38,173 nt of DNA from Candidatus Nitrosocosmicus sp. Its GTDB lineage: Archaea; Thermoproteota; Nitrososphaeria; Nitrososphaerales; Nitrososphaeraceae. The number at the start of each line of letters is the position of its first letter. The first letter of the stretch is position 1. The DNA is taken from NCBI GenBank assembly GCA_031177355.1, contig JAPSGR010000017.1, positions 1-38,173 on the forward strand, written 5' to 3'. Shown piece after piece: positions 16,804-24,140 of the stretch. The position numbers were made by a program, and so were the translations under genes. Under the pieces are notes generated by a model. It had not been told where the DNA came from and ran no database searches. It saw only the letters and a list, made by a program, of their open reading frames with translations.

Positions 16804-16950
16804 ATGGCCAAATTTGACGGTATAAAAGGACAGGAATTACTCGATGTAGAGGAAAGTGAGAATGAATTAACTTTGATTTTCAAAGATAATAGATTTTTAT
16901 TTATAAAAATAGAAAATGGGAAATTGGTAAGCGATTCTGTTCCTGAATAA
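16804..16950 (+). CDS. Small 48-aa hypothetical protein
   Basis: MAKFDGIKGQELLDVEESEN, then two strand-like segments (ELTLIFKDNRFLFIKIENGK) and a short tail ending VPE. The frame starts at ATG 16804. An AATTTAAATATGCC box centred near 16777 lies about 27 bases upstream, the usual leaderless spacing here. The beta-hairpin-like pattern looks like a real small folded protein rather than chance. It is 54 bases after the previous stop and convergent with the Rieske ferredoxin. The function is unknown. Confidence 0.5.
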   Translation: MAKFDGIKGQELLDVEESENELTLIFKDNRFLFIKIENGKLVSDSVPE

Positions 16951-16991
16951 TAGTCAATATGAATACATCTAACAGTATCTCTCTCAAGCCA

Positions 16992-17348
16992 TTAATTTAA
17001 TTCAATCAAAATTTTCTCGTTGTCCAAATATATTTTATATGTCTTCAAGTCGTCAGAATATCTCCATTGAGAATTCTGCTCGATCCAAGTTGTATCTTTT
17101 TTCCATGACTTCATGTTTTTTAGCTTCCCTGTGAAGATATCATATTCATAGCCATGCATATAGCAAACGATATTATCACCATCTAAGATGCCTTTTGACA
17201 GTGATGCTCCTTTATGTGGACAAGTATTATTAAATGCAAATACGTGATTATTCTTCTTTCCTATTACGATATCTTGCTTGTCTATAGTGATTTTCTTAAA
17301 CGGCACGAGTTCCAAATCATTTAACTTCAAACCAGTATCAAAAATCAC
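16992..17348 (-). CDS. Rieske-type 2Fe-2S ferredoxin
   Basis: A 118-aa soluble Rieske protein. The cluster ligands are C43 and H45 in CPHKGASL, and C62 and H65 in CYMHG, with 16 residues between the pairs as in biphenyl-dioxygenase-type ferredoxins and nitrite-reductase small subunits. There is no signal or membrane anchor, so it is cytoplasmic, unlike the respiratory Rieske protein at 32068. It probably carries electrons to an oxygenase or reductase encoded elsewhere. The start is GTG 17348, 25 bases after a TTTATAAATA box at 17369-17378. Confidence 0.9.
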   Translation of the reverse strand: MIFDTGLKLNDLELVPFKKITIDKQDIVIGKKNNHVFAFNNTCPHKGASLSKGILDGDNIVCYMHGYEYDIFTGKLKNMKSWKKDTTWIEQNSQWRYSDDLKTYKIYLDNEKILIELN

Positions 17349-17368
17349 GAATACATTAAAAAAAGACC

Positions 17369-17378
17369 TATTTATAAA
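17369..17378 (-). promoter_or_regulatory. TATA box of the Rieske ferredoxin gene
   Basis: TTTATAAATA on the minus strand, centred about 25 bases before the GTG start. It is one of the clearest archaeal TATA boxes in the window and supports a non-ATG leaderless start. Confidence 0.6.
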
Positions 17379-17402
17379 CTGATCAAAACATACGAAAAAA
17401 AA

Positions 17403-17666
17403 TTAAAGTATAGGCTTCGTCATTGTAATTGACTCAGTCATTTGTTTGTACAGTATCAAAAAGCGTCTTCCTTTATCAGTCATCTTGTAAATTTGAGCCC
17501 CATCATCATAAATGATCAAGTCATTCTTCATGAGTTGAGATAAGTACTCTTTCATTTGAAGAAAAGAAAGATATACTTTATACATGATTTTAGCCTGTAT
17601 TGCACCGTTATCACCCACTGTTTCTAGTATCATGGCTATAATTTCTAGGCGGCTTCTATTTTTCAT
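17403..17666 (-). CDS. Winged-helix DNA-binding protein (ArnR1-like, HTH_45)
   Basis: An 87-aa protein from ATG 17666 (MKNRSRLEIIAMILE); a TTG three codons upstream is in frame, but a TTTTTAAATTA box near 17686-17696 favours the ATG. The pattern is the small winged-helix family abundant in Thaumarchaeota: helix 1 RSRLEIIAMILETV, helix 2/3 KIMYKVYLSFLQMKEYLSQL, wing LIIYDDGAQIYKMTDKG and a final helix RRFLILYKQM. It probably dimerises and regulates transcription. The wide intergenic region upstream contains repeated CGGGTAA motifs that might be its sites, which is inference. Confidence 0.8.
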   Translation of the reverse strand: MKNRSRLEIIAMILETVGDNGAIQAKIMYKVYLSFLQMKEYLSQLMKNDLIIYDDGAQIYKMTDKGRRFLILYKQMTESITMTKPIL

Positions 17667-17826
17667 TTTGTCCAAAGTAATAATTAATTTAAAAAATAAA
17701 AACGGAGCAATACTAAGACCAATAGATATGTATTAGTGATTTTTTCGATTTGATGGTATTGAAATTATAATATAGATGATACTAATCATTCAAACATGCA
17801 GGTTTATATTATAAGATTTAAAAATA

Positions 17827-18000
17827 GTTCGGGTAATAAATGTTCAGTTTAGGTTAGTATGGTTAATTTCTTGATTTATTCAGGAGCTTGAATAAGTTAA
17901 AATTTTTTACCATTTGTAAGAAATGTTCGGGTAATTAATCTATAATCTGTATGTTAGATTTTTTTATTCAGAACAGGTGATCCGAAATATACTTTACCCG
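17827..18000. repeat. Three copies of CGGGTAA in an intergenic region
   Basis: GTTCGGGTAAT occurs at 17827-17837 and again, identical, at 17925-17935. The core occurs inverted as TTACCCG at 17994-18000. The unit is GC-richer than its surroundings. The region lies between the winged-helix gene and asnS and could hold operator sites. Three copies of a seven-base core can also be chance. Confidence 0.35.
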
Positions 18001-18060
18001 CATTTACTGTTAAAAGATAAAAGACATAGCGTCAAAATTTTCCTGTCCATTTAAGTAGGC

Positions 18061-18081
18061 ATTATAAACGAGGTTTATAAT
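18061..18081. repeat. Perfect inverted repeat, 9-base arms
   Basis: ATTATAAAC-GAG-GTTTATAAT, with no mismatch. Each arm also contains a TATA-like TTATAAAC. It lies about 190 bases before asnS. It could be a dimeric-regulator site or a hairpin; nothing else in the window repeats it. Confidence 0.45.
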
Positions 18082-18240
18082 ATGGGTCTTCAGACAGATA
18101 TTTGTTTAAGGTAATTAAGTATATAGTATTAGTTAATCTCGACGTTGTTTGTCACCAAACTAGCTACTAGTTAACCACTACTGGTCAAATTCAAATGATT
18201 AAGCATAAGACCATACTTTTTAGTTCAATTTGCAAAGATA

Positions 18241-18250
18241 AATAAAATAT
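18241..18250 (+). promoter_or_regulatory. TATA-like box of asnS
   Basis: AATAAAATAT is centred 24 bases before the GTG start at 18269, consistent with a leaderless asnS transcript. Confidence 0.45.
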
Positions 18251-18268
18251 TTGACGAAATAAGAAATA

Positions 18269-19579
18269 GTGTTTAAAAGAATCTCAGATGTAAGGAAGGA
18301 GAATGAAGTAGGAGCCACAATTTCATTGAGAGGATGGATACACAGACTACGAAAACAGAAAGAAAAAACTTTCATTATCCTCCGAGATGACAGAGGAGAT
18401 ATAATTCAAGCTGTATGCCCATCCAGTTTATGTGAGGAATTAACTATCGAGTCTTCTGTCGAAATTACTGGAAGACTAAAAAAGGATAGTCGTGCACTTG
18501 AGGGGGGATATGAGCTTAAAGTTGATGAAATCCTTGTATTCAATATAGCTGCTACAGATTATCCCATAGGCGAATATCAAAGTGACGAAACCCTACTTGA
18601 TTATCGACATCTTTCCCTTAGGACTCGCAAGATGATAAATGTAGGAAAATTAAGAGGTGCTCTACTAAAGTATTCACGAGACTGGTTTGGCATAGAGGGT
18701 TGGATGGAAATAACTCCACCTCTAATTGTGAAAGGAGCTGTTGAAGGTGGAGCTACCTTGTTTGAAGTTAAGTACTTTGACAATACAGCTTATCTGTCCC
18801 AAAGTTCTCAATTATATCTTGAATCGATGATTTACAGTTTAGGTCCAGTTTGGACCATTAGTCCCTCGTTTAGGGCAGAAAGATCAAGAACTATAAGGCA
18901 TTTGGCAGAATTTAGTCATCTAGAAGCCGAAATTCCGTGGATAGGTTTATCTGACCTTATTTTAATTCAGGAGAATTTGATATATAATATTATTTCAAAG
19001 ATTAAATTATATAATAAGAAGGAAGTAGAATTTTTAAACAAAGATTCCCTAACTAAATTAGAAGCTATATCAACACCATTTGAAAGAATAAGTTATGAAA
19101 ATGCAATAGATAAATTGAGATCACAGGAGTTTATAATAAAAGATGAAGAGGATAAGAAAAGATTTATTGAGTGGGGAGACGACCTTAATATCGAATCAGA
19201 AAGAGAACTGACAAAAGATATGACCAGCCCCATTTTTGTAACAGACTATCCTTTAGAGATAAAGCCATTTTATGTTAAACAAAATCCTGAAGACGAAAGT
19301 ACAGGATTAGCAGTTGACCTATTAGCTCCTTATGGATTTGGGGAAATATCCGGCGGAGGAATAAGAGAGGATGATTTATCGAAATTAAAAAAGAGAATGC
19401 ATCAGTCGAAACTAAATATTGAGGACTATACATGGTATCTAGATCTTAGAAAATATGGATCAGTCCCCCATGGCGGGTTTGGTCTAGGTATAGAAAGATT
19501 CCTCAGATGGATTTTGAATTTTGATGATATCAAAGATGTTACTCTATTCCCTAGGACCATGTCAAGAATACTTCCATAG
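18269..19579 (+). CDS. asnS: Asparaginyl-tRNA synthetase
   Basis: A 436-aa class IIb synthetase. The N-terminal OB-fold tRNA-binding domain begins with DVRKENEVGATISLRGWIHR. Motif 2 is FRAERSRTIRHLAEFSHLEA (from about residue 207), and motif 3 is GGFGLGIERFLRWIL near the C-terminus. YGSVPHGGFGLG and the ending PRTMSRILP favour AsnRS over AspRS, which usually has a different motif 3 context. It charges tRNA-Asn with asparagine in the cytoplasm. The start is GTG 18269, supported by the N-terminus and promoter position. It is monocistronic, with long flanking intergenic regions. Confidence 0.94.
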   Translation: MFKRISDVRKENEVGATISLRGWIHRLRKQKEKTFIILRDDRGDIIQAVCPSSLCEELTIESSVEITGRLKKDSRALEGGYELKVDEILVFNIAATDYPIGEYQSDETLLDYRHLSLRTRKMINVGKLRGALLKYSRDWFGIEGWMEITPPLIVKGAVEGGATLFEVKYFDNTAYLSQSSQLYLESMIYSLGPVWTISPSFRAERSRTIRHLAEFSHLEAEIPWIGLSDLILIQENLIYNIISKIKLYNKKEVEFLNKDSLTKLEAISTPFERISYENAIDKLRSQEFIIKDEEDKKRFIEWGDDLNIESERELTKDMTSPIFVTDYPLEIKPFYVKQNPEDESTGLAVDLLAPYGFGEISGGGIREDDLSKLKKRMHQSKLNIEDYTWYLDLRKYGSVPHGGFGLGIERFLRWILNFDDIKDVTLFPRTMSRILP

Positions 19580-20415
19580 AAATGGAGCAGTACTATGAAT
19601 AGTTTCTTTCATTATGGTGTCGGAAAAGAATTCAAGTATAATCCGCTAGACTTTTGAGAGATTTGTCCTGTCTTGTCTAGACATTTCGGCTACCTATATA
19701 GAACTTTGCAAATATTTGATAAAATTCTCATAACTTCCCTATCAATGAAGTGAAGTATGCCGTCTTTTCCACCATGAGAAAATGTAAATTTGATTGTCGT
19801 GTTAAGAAGTTTATGACCCAAAAATTAATTCATCATCATATAGAGGCCAAACGGTAGATGAACATCTCCGAGATAAATAAAAATTCTTCGTAAGTGGAAG
19901 GGTTAGTACATACATATCTTTTATTAAATTCCAATCAATTTGCTTGGCATCGGACAGTGTAAATCATATTCATTATTGAAAGATTAAATGGTTGTAGACA
20001 AACTAAAGTTAGCTATTTACGGTTCAATCCAGTTATTGATTGTTATAACCCTTTGGACGGCTTATTAAATGGCGTATAAATCAGTAAAAATCTTTAATGT
20101 TTTGTTGATCGCGTAATTTTCAATTGGTTTTTTGGTTTTCAATAGATGCGTTGCATGTAATATTGACAAAATTATTGCCATAGTTGATTTTGCCTATTAC
20201 GCCAGTAATTGGTCTAGTGATAAACCTTTCGGTCAACCGCTCTAGGACAATTTGACATTCTTCTAATAATACCTTTAGGGATTTCCGAAATGTAATGGCA
20301 AGTTGAAGCTATTATATTTTGCCTCAGATTGTAAATGGAATATATAATGTCATCTTAAGTTTATGTATTATTTTGGAGGGGATAAAATAAATTGGATTAA
20401 TACACGATCAAAGAA
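19580..20415. other. Intergenic stretch of about 830 bases
   Basis: No strong gene lies between asnS and the aconitase-X pair. The only coding-like item is the 43-codon minus-strand frame at 19690-19821. GATAAAATAAATT at 20380-20392 lies about 26-30 bases before the next gene. A purine-rich GGAGGGG at 20374-20380 is too far from that start to act as a ribosome site for it. Confidence 0.5.
19690..19821 (-). CDS. Possible small protein or gene remnant (43 aa)
   Basis: A TTG-started frame whose translation looks protein-like rather than random: HKLLNTTIKFTFSHGGKDGI, then LHFIDREVMRILSNICKV. It contains a strand, a glycine turn and an amphipathic helix. It ends at a TAG near 19690 and is closed upstream by a stop four bases before the TTG. 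A CTATATGA box lies about 20 bases upstream. It may be a real small protein, or the preserved C-terminal end of a decayed regulator. Confidence 0.3.
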   Translation of the reverse strand: MGHKLLNTTIKFTFSHGGKDGILHFIDREVMRILSNICKVLYR

Positions 20416-21579
20416 ATGCTTCTCACACGCGAAGAAGAAAAAGGATTGTTAGGTGAGTATGGTAATGCATTAGCTGCAGCATACAGAATTCTAGTAGCTA
20501 TAGGTGAGGCAACCGACGCAGAGAAGTTGGTGCCAATCAAATGGGCACATGTATCGGGGGTGAATTACAATACTATAGGTGACAGCGGCCTTGAATTTCT
20601 AAAAGAAATTAGTAGAGATGGAAAGGTAAAGGTGGCTACATCTTTAAATCCAATGGGTTTTGATAGAGAAAATCTCCCGGACTTGTCGTTAGAGTTTATT
20701 GAAAAACAAATGGAGATAACTAGAGCCTACAGTAAATTAGGAGTTACCCCTACCTTTTCTTGTATTCCTTATGAAATAATGTCCCTACCGAATGAAGGTA
20801 CGCAGGTCAGTTTAGCTGAAAGTAACGCGGCGGTTCTGGCAAACTCCTATCTAAATCTTATAACCAACAAAGAAAGTGCTTTAAGTGCGCTAGCTAGCGC
20901 AATAACGGGGAAATCACCTTATTCGGATTTGAGAATAGAAGAAAATAGAAATCCCAAAATAAAAATAGTTAACGAACTAGACTTGGAGAGCGAATTAGAT
21001 TATGGTTTGTTAGGCTATTTTGCAGGCAAAACAATTCAAAGAAGTTGCACAGGGATTTGCAATATTTCTAACGTTACTGAAGCTTGGAATATGAAATCCC
21101 TTGCTGCAGGAATAGGCACTTCCGGTTCCTGCGGAATGTTTCGGCTACAAGAATTAGATACTCCCATGGAGAAAGTGAACTATGGTGAAAGAGAAAGGAG
21201 AGAAACATTGGATGAGCTAAATACTTCAGATGATGGTCAAGTAATTACATTTGGAAGTCCACAGTTGGGGATGGAGGAGTTAAGTAAACTTCAAACATTG
21301 CTACAACACAAAAAATTCACCAAACCTTGTAAAGTTTTCTGCCCAAAAATGGTTTATTGTAAAGCCAAGAAAGTTGGTCTAATAGAAACGTTACAGCGAG
21401 CTGGGATAGACTTTATATCTGATGCTTGTACTTGCTTGACTCCTCTTATAACTAAAAAAAATTACGATAGCATAATAACTAATAGTGTTAAGGCATCTTA
21501 TTACATGAAAACATCAAACAAGCTTTCAGTAGCGCTTATGAGCCTAAAGTCGATTATTAAGAAATATACAAAAAGTTAG
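20416..21579 (+). CDS. Aconitase X large subunit; mevalonate 5-phosphate dehydratase catalytic subunit
   Basis: A 387-aa AcnX catalytic protein (DUF521). Typical blocks are WAHVSGVNYNTIGDSGLEFL near the N-terminus, TPTFSCIPYE, the G-x-x-V-x-LAESNAAVLANS block, and a late cysteine block FCPKMVYCKAKK with DACTCL. Family members with a separate small subunit in archaea dehydrate (R)-mevalonate 5-phosphate to trans-anhydromevalonate 5-phosphate in the archaeal mevalonate pathway, using an iron-sulfur cluster. This supplies isopentenyl units for archaeal membrane lipids. The small-subunit gene starts 19 bases downstream. A proline-type hydratase is the alternative for AcnX proteins, but the split archaeal form favours mevalonate. 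Confidence 0.92.
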   Translation: MLLTREEEKGLLGEYGNALAAAYRILVAIGEATDAEKLVPIKWAHVSGVNYNTIGDSGLEFLKEISRDGKVKVATSLNPMGFDRENLPDLSLEFIEKQMEITRAYSKLGVTPTFSCIPYEIMSLPNEGTQVSLAESNAAVLANSYLNLITNKESALSALASAITGKSPYSDLRIEENRNPKIKIVNELDLESELDYGLLGYFAGKTIQRSCTGICNISNVTEAWNMKSLAAGIGTSGSCGMFRLQELDTPMEKVNYGERERRETLDELNTSDDGQVITFGSPQLGMEELSKLQTLLQHKKFTKPCKVFCPKMVYCKAKKVGLIETLQRAGIDFISDACTCLTPLITKKNYDSIITNSVKASYYMKTSNKLSVALMSLKSIIKKYTKS

Positions 21580-21598
21580 ATTTGTAAGTTATATTTAG

Positions 21599-22039
21599 AT
21601 GAGGGAATTTGATTTGAAAATAGGATGTAAAAAAATAGTTAACGGGAAAGCTAGAGGCAAGGTTCTGTTATTTCAAAAGCCTCTGAATTTTCTGGGAATG
21701 GTAAATACAAATACTGGTGAAATTACAAATATTGAAGATAGGACTGAAACATATCAACTTAGAAACAGAATACTTGTTTTTCCAAATTCTATTGGAAGTA
21801 GTGTTGGTGCCTACACAATATTTTCCCTTAAATCTAATAACGTTAGTCCAAGGGGAATAATTTGTACTAATAAAGTAGATATCACTACAGCTTCAGGTTG
21901 TGCAATATCAAACATTCCATTAGCTTTTATCAATAAGGAAAATTACAGAAAGTTTATCGAGGCTATAGAGGATCACTTTAATAGTAACGAGATTGAAATT
22001 TTGCTAGATACAGAAAGAGAAATTATTAGTGTAGACTAG
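21599..22039 (+). CDS. Aconitase X small subunit; mevalonate 5-phosphate dehydratase small subunit
   Basis: A 146-aa DUF126 swivel-domain protein. VVNGKARGKVLLF is replaced here by IVNGKARGKVLLFQKPLNF, the conserved G-x-A-x-G strand; later NRILVFPNSIGSSVGAYTIF is the P-x-x-x-GSS(V)G motif that closes the active site. It partners the large subunit encoded 19 bases upstream, and the two should form the heterodimeric dehydratase. In bacteria these two parts are often fused, so the split form agrees with archaeal lineage. The start is ATG 21599. Confidence 0.91.
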   Translation: MREFDLKIGCKKIVNGKARGKVLLFQKPLNFLGMVNTNTGEITNIEDRTETYQLRNRILVFPNSIGSSVGAYTIFSLKSNNVSPRGIICTNKVDITTASGCAISNIPLAFINKENYRKFIEAIEDHFNSNEIEILLDTEREIISVD

Positions 22040-22076
22040 AATAAATCTTTATAGGCTGTAATTTGAATTAAAAGTG

Positions 22077-22149
22077 TCTCGACACATGGTTTTCGATGGG
22101 CGAACTGACCATTTATGATGGAATGAGGATAAAAATCCATGTGTCGAGA
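22077..22149 (+). ncRNA. Candidate structured RNA with 13-bp perfect terminal stem
   Basis: TCTCGACACATGG (22077-22089) is perfectly complementary to CCATGTGTCGAGA (22137-22149). The stem continues as TTTT/AAAA with one bulged T, giving about 17 pairs. Inside, CCAT (22109-22112) can pair either with ATGG at 22096-22099 or with ATGG at 22118-22121, so two folds compete. CTGA (22105-22108) and TGATGG (22116-22121) resemble box D'/C' elements of a kink-loop. A TCTTTATAG box at 22047-22055 would start transcription near 22077. No open frame is present. It may be a small RNA, an L7Ae-binding element, or a terminator-like stem of the upstream operon. Confidence 0.4.
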
Positions 22150-22216
22150 TTTATTTACAAAAGAACTTTCCATAAAATTCAAAACCTTTTTGTATAGTTC
22201 GTAATATAATTAATTA

Positions 22217-22426
22217 TTGGTCAAATTTTGTCCCGAATGTGGAGGCAGTCTGAGTTTTGATTCAATAACAAAGAACTTTATATGTAGGGGTTGTGGCCTC
22301 TTTGCACCAAGAGAGAAGTTTGAAGAACTACATGAAAAAATAAATGAAAGAGAACAAAGGAACAAAAGTGAGGATTATCTAGATTGGTGGCAATCGTCAA
22401 AGAAAGAAAAGAAAAGTAATTTCTAA
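22217..22426 (+). CDS. Small zinc-ribbon protein
   Basis: A 69-aa protein from TTG 22217. An N-terminal zinc ribbon, FCPECGGSLSF then FICRGCGLF, has two CxxC knuckles of the type seen at the N-termini of TFS, Rpo9 and many archaeal zinc-ribbon proteins. The remainder is a charged helix (REKFEELHEKINEREQ) and a basic tail. It lacks a second domain, so it is probably a stand-alone regulatory or RNA/DNA-binding protein. TTTTTGTATAG near 22188-22198 is about 24 bases upstream. Its stop overlaps the end of the convergent tRNA thiolase gene by four bases. Confidence 0.65.
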   Translation: MVKFCPECGGSLSFDSITKNFICRGCGLFAPREKFEELHEKINEREQRNKSEDYLDWWQSSKKEKKSNF

Positions 22427-23370
22427 TTACTAAAATTTTTTTTGCTTAGATTAAGCATTTGTATGGTTGTACAAACTGAACAAATGTTATTAGAGGATGT
22501 TTCCCCACAATTTAGACAGGTATTTTTAATCTCTTCATTCTTCTCAATAGACTTTACAATCTTTGAAAGTTTATTTATTGAATTGAAACAATTATACTTT
22601 ATACCAGGATGTATTTTTTCCAAATCATTAAAAAATAATCGAAATTCTGAACGAATACTCTCATCCATATAAGGGCACTCATCGGTCTGAAATTCAATTC
22701 CACTATGGAAAGCATAGAATACAATTTCACTTTCATAAATTTCTACAAATGGTTTTATCTTTTTCAATCCATTACTATATTCAATTGGCCTTGGATACAT
22801 CCATCCTATACGACTTATGTCTCCCGAGAAGAGGTTTATCATAAATGTCTGGAGATAATCATCCAAATTATGAGCAGTTGCCAATATATCTGCATTTACA
22901 GACACACTAGCCAGATCTAAAGCTCTTCGCCTAAATGTACCACAGATAGAACAAGAACTAAGTTTCTTTGAGGGTCTTTTCATAATAGCTTCATCCATGT
23001 TTGAGCCGAAAAGTTCATTATAACTAAAAATTCTTAATGAAATTTCTTTCTCTTTACAAAAACTCTTTACTATTGAAAGAGATTCATTACGATAACCTTC
23101 TATGCCTTCGTCTATTGTAATTGCAATAATATCATTATTGTTTCTTTTAGATATTTTTTTTAAAATATGCAACAAAGCTAAACTGTCTTTACCTCCAGAA
23201 ACCCCCACAGCGATCTTTTGATTAAATTTTAACATCGAATACTTTGAGATAGTTTGTAAAGTTTTTTTTTCTATAGAATACATAAAACATGATCTACAAA
23301 GATACTCTCCAGAGTAACGACGATGAAAAACAGTGTGTTTCTTATTACACTTGTTGCATAGGAGAGTCAT
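22423..23370 (-). CDS. Ncs6/TtuA-family tRNA 2-thiolation enzyme
   Basis: A 315-aa PP-loop ATPase from ATG 23370 (a TTG at 23382 is in frame). The N-terminal zinc finger CNKCNKKHT...YLCRSC leads into the PP-loop VGVSGGKDSLALLHIL. Then come CSICGTFRRRALD, TAHNLDD and a C-terminal double-CxxC zinc finger (CLNCGETSSNNICSVC). The two cysteines of CSIC plus that of DECPYM are the three ligands used by the TtuA/Ncs6 4Fe-4S cluster. The enzyme adenylates and thiolates a tRNA uridine, either U34 (Ncs6) or position 54 (TtuA). Sequence alone does not decide which. Sulfur would come from a ubiquitin-like carrier. Confidence 0.9.
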   Translation of the reverse strand: MTLLCNKCNKKHTVFHRRYSGEYLCRSCFMYSIEKKTLQTISKYSMLKFNQKIAVGVSGGKDSLALLHILKKISKRNNNDIIAITIDEGIEGYRNESLSIVKSFCKEKEISLRIFSYNELFGSNMDEAIMKRPSKKLSSCSICGTFRRRALDLASVSVNADILATAHNLDDYLQTFMINLFSGDISRIGWMYPRPIEYSNGLKKIKPFVEIYESEIVFYAFHSGIEFQTDECPYMDESIRSEFRLFFNDLEKIHPGIKYNCFNSINKLSKIVKSIEKNEEIKNTCLNCGETSSNNICSVCTTIQMLNLSKKNFSN

Positions 23371-23463
23371 GGCGCTATCCAATTCATATATCTAAACAAT
23401 TTAAAAGTGTTAATCTATTTTTCGTAATTTTCTGATCTTCATTGATTGTATAAAATTTGGTTG

Positions 23464-23555
23464 AAGCCACACCTAGGCTTATAGATTAGTGATCAAGGAA
23501 ATACTGATCAAAGACAGTTCACTCGAGCTTTTCGAGCAACCTTAAAAAAAGGTTG
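23464..23555. terminator. Cluster of hairpins downstream of the phasin-like gene
   Basis: CAACCTT (23537-23543) and AAGGTTG (23549-23555) form a perfect seven-pair stem with a five-base loop, directly at the stop of the minus-strand phasin-like gene. CTCGA/TCGAG (23522-23526 with 23532-23536) forms an adjacent hairpin, and AAGCC/GGCTT occurs near 23464-23480. On the minus strand the first hairpin has a five-T loop. The simplest reading is a terminator or 3' processing structure separating this gene from the thiolase gene. Confidence 0.4.
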
Positions 23556-24050
23556 TTATTTATTTCTGTAAAAAGATCTTGCGAATGCGGTCCAGGCATT
23601 GAAGGTGTTGGTACTATAGTCTGTAAATGCATCCAATGCTTTATTGTAAAGTTTAACATTTTCTCGAGTTGTATCGATAGCATCAAAATTGAATTGATTT
23701 CCTGCAGTAAAGGCCTTTACAAAATTATCTACATTCTCATTAGTTTTGTTGAACAATTGTTGATATGTTTCGTTTGGTTGTGCTTGAGATACATTAACAA
23801 ATTCTTTAATTAATCCCTTTTGGTGTGCAATCGTCTTATTAATAACGTCTTTTGAAGACTGGATAACTTCTAGTTGAAAATCAGATACCGACTGTAAGAA
23901 TCTAGGCTGAATTTTCACATACTCATCTATAGATTTTATCATGTTTTCCTTAATGGTATCCAATGTTCTCTCGACGGACTGTTCTGTAAGGTTTATGTAA
24001 GAGGAAACGTTATTTGAAACGTTATTTGAATCTTTAATTTCTTTACTCAT
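23556..24050 (-). CDS. Phasin-like helical protein
   Basis: A 164-aa protein made almost entirely of long amphipathic helices: SVERTLDTIKENMIKSIDEY, FQLEVIQSSKDVINKTIAHQ and NVDNFVKAFTAGNQFNFDAI. This is the pattern of phasins, which coat polyhydroxyalkanoate granules; Nitrososphaera-type Thaumarchaeota encode PHA synthases. No PHA gene is in this window, so the role is inferred. The start is ATG 24050, 27 bases after a TTATAAAC-type box at 24074-24081. The alternative is another helical-bundle protein with no granule link. Confidence 0.7.
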   Translation of the reverse strand: MSKEIKDSNNVSNNVSSYINLTEQSVERTLDTIKENMIKSIDEYVKIQPRFLQSVSDFQLEVIQSSKDVINKTIAHQKGLIKEFVNVSQAQPNETYQQLFNKTNENVDNFVKAFTAGNQFNFDAIDTTRENVKLYNKALDAFTDYSTNTFNAWTAFARSFYRNK

Positions 24051-24073
24051 ACTTAATATCTAAACAACGCTGC

Positions 24074-24081
24074 TTATAAAC
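24074..24081 (-). promoter_or_regulatory. TATA box of the phasin-like gene
   Basis: GTTTATAA on the minus strand, centred 27 bases before the ATG at 24050. It predicts a leaderless transcript. Confidence 0.55.
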
Positions 24082-24140
24082 TTTACCATCATTACCCATT
24101 AATTTCCATACAAAGCCGTTATATGGGTAAAATAAAAAAA

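Larger units (their letters stand above)
17667..18268. other. Intergenic stretch of about 600 bases
   Basis: It separates the minus-strand winged-helix gene from plus-strand asnS, so it holds both promoters. It contains the CGGGTAA repeats and a 21-base perfect palindrome at 18061-18081. No open frame of useful length and no tRNA fold were seen. Confidence 0.5.
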
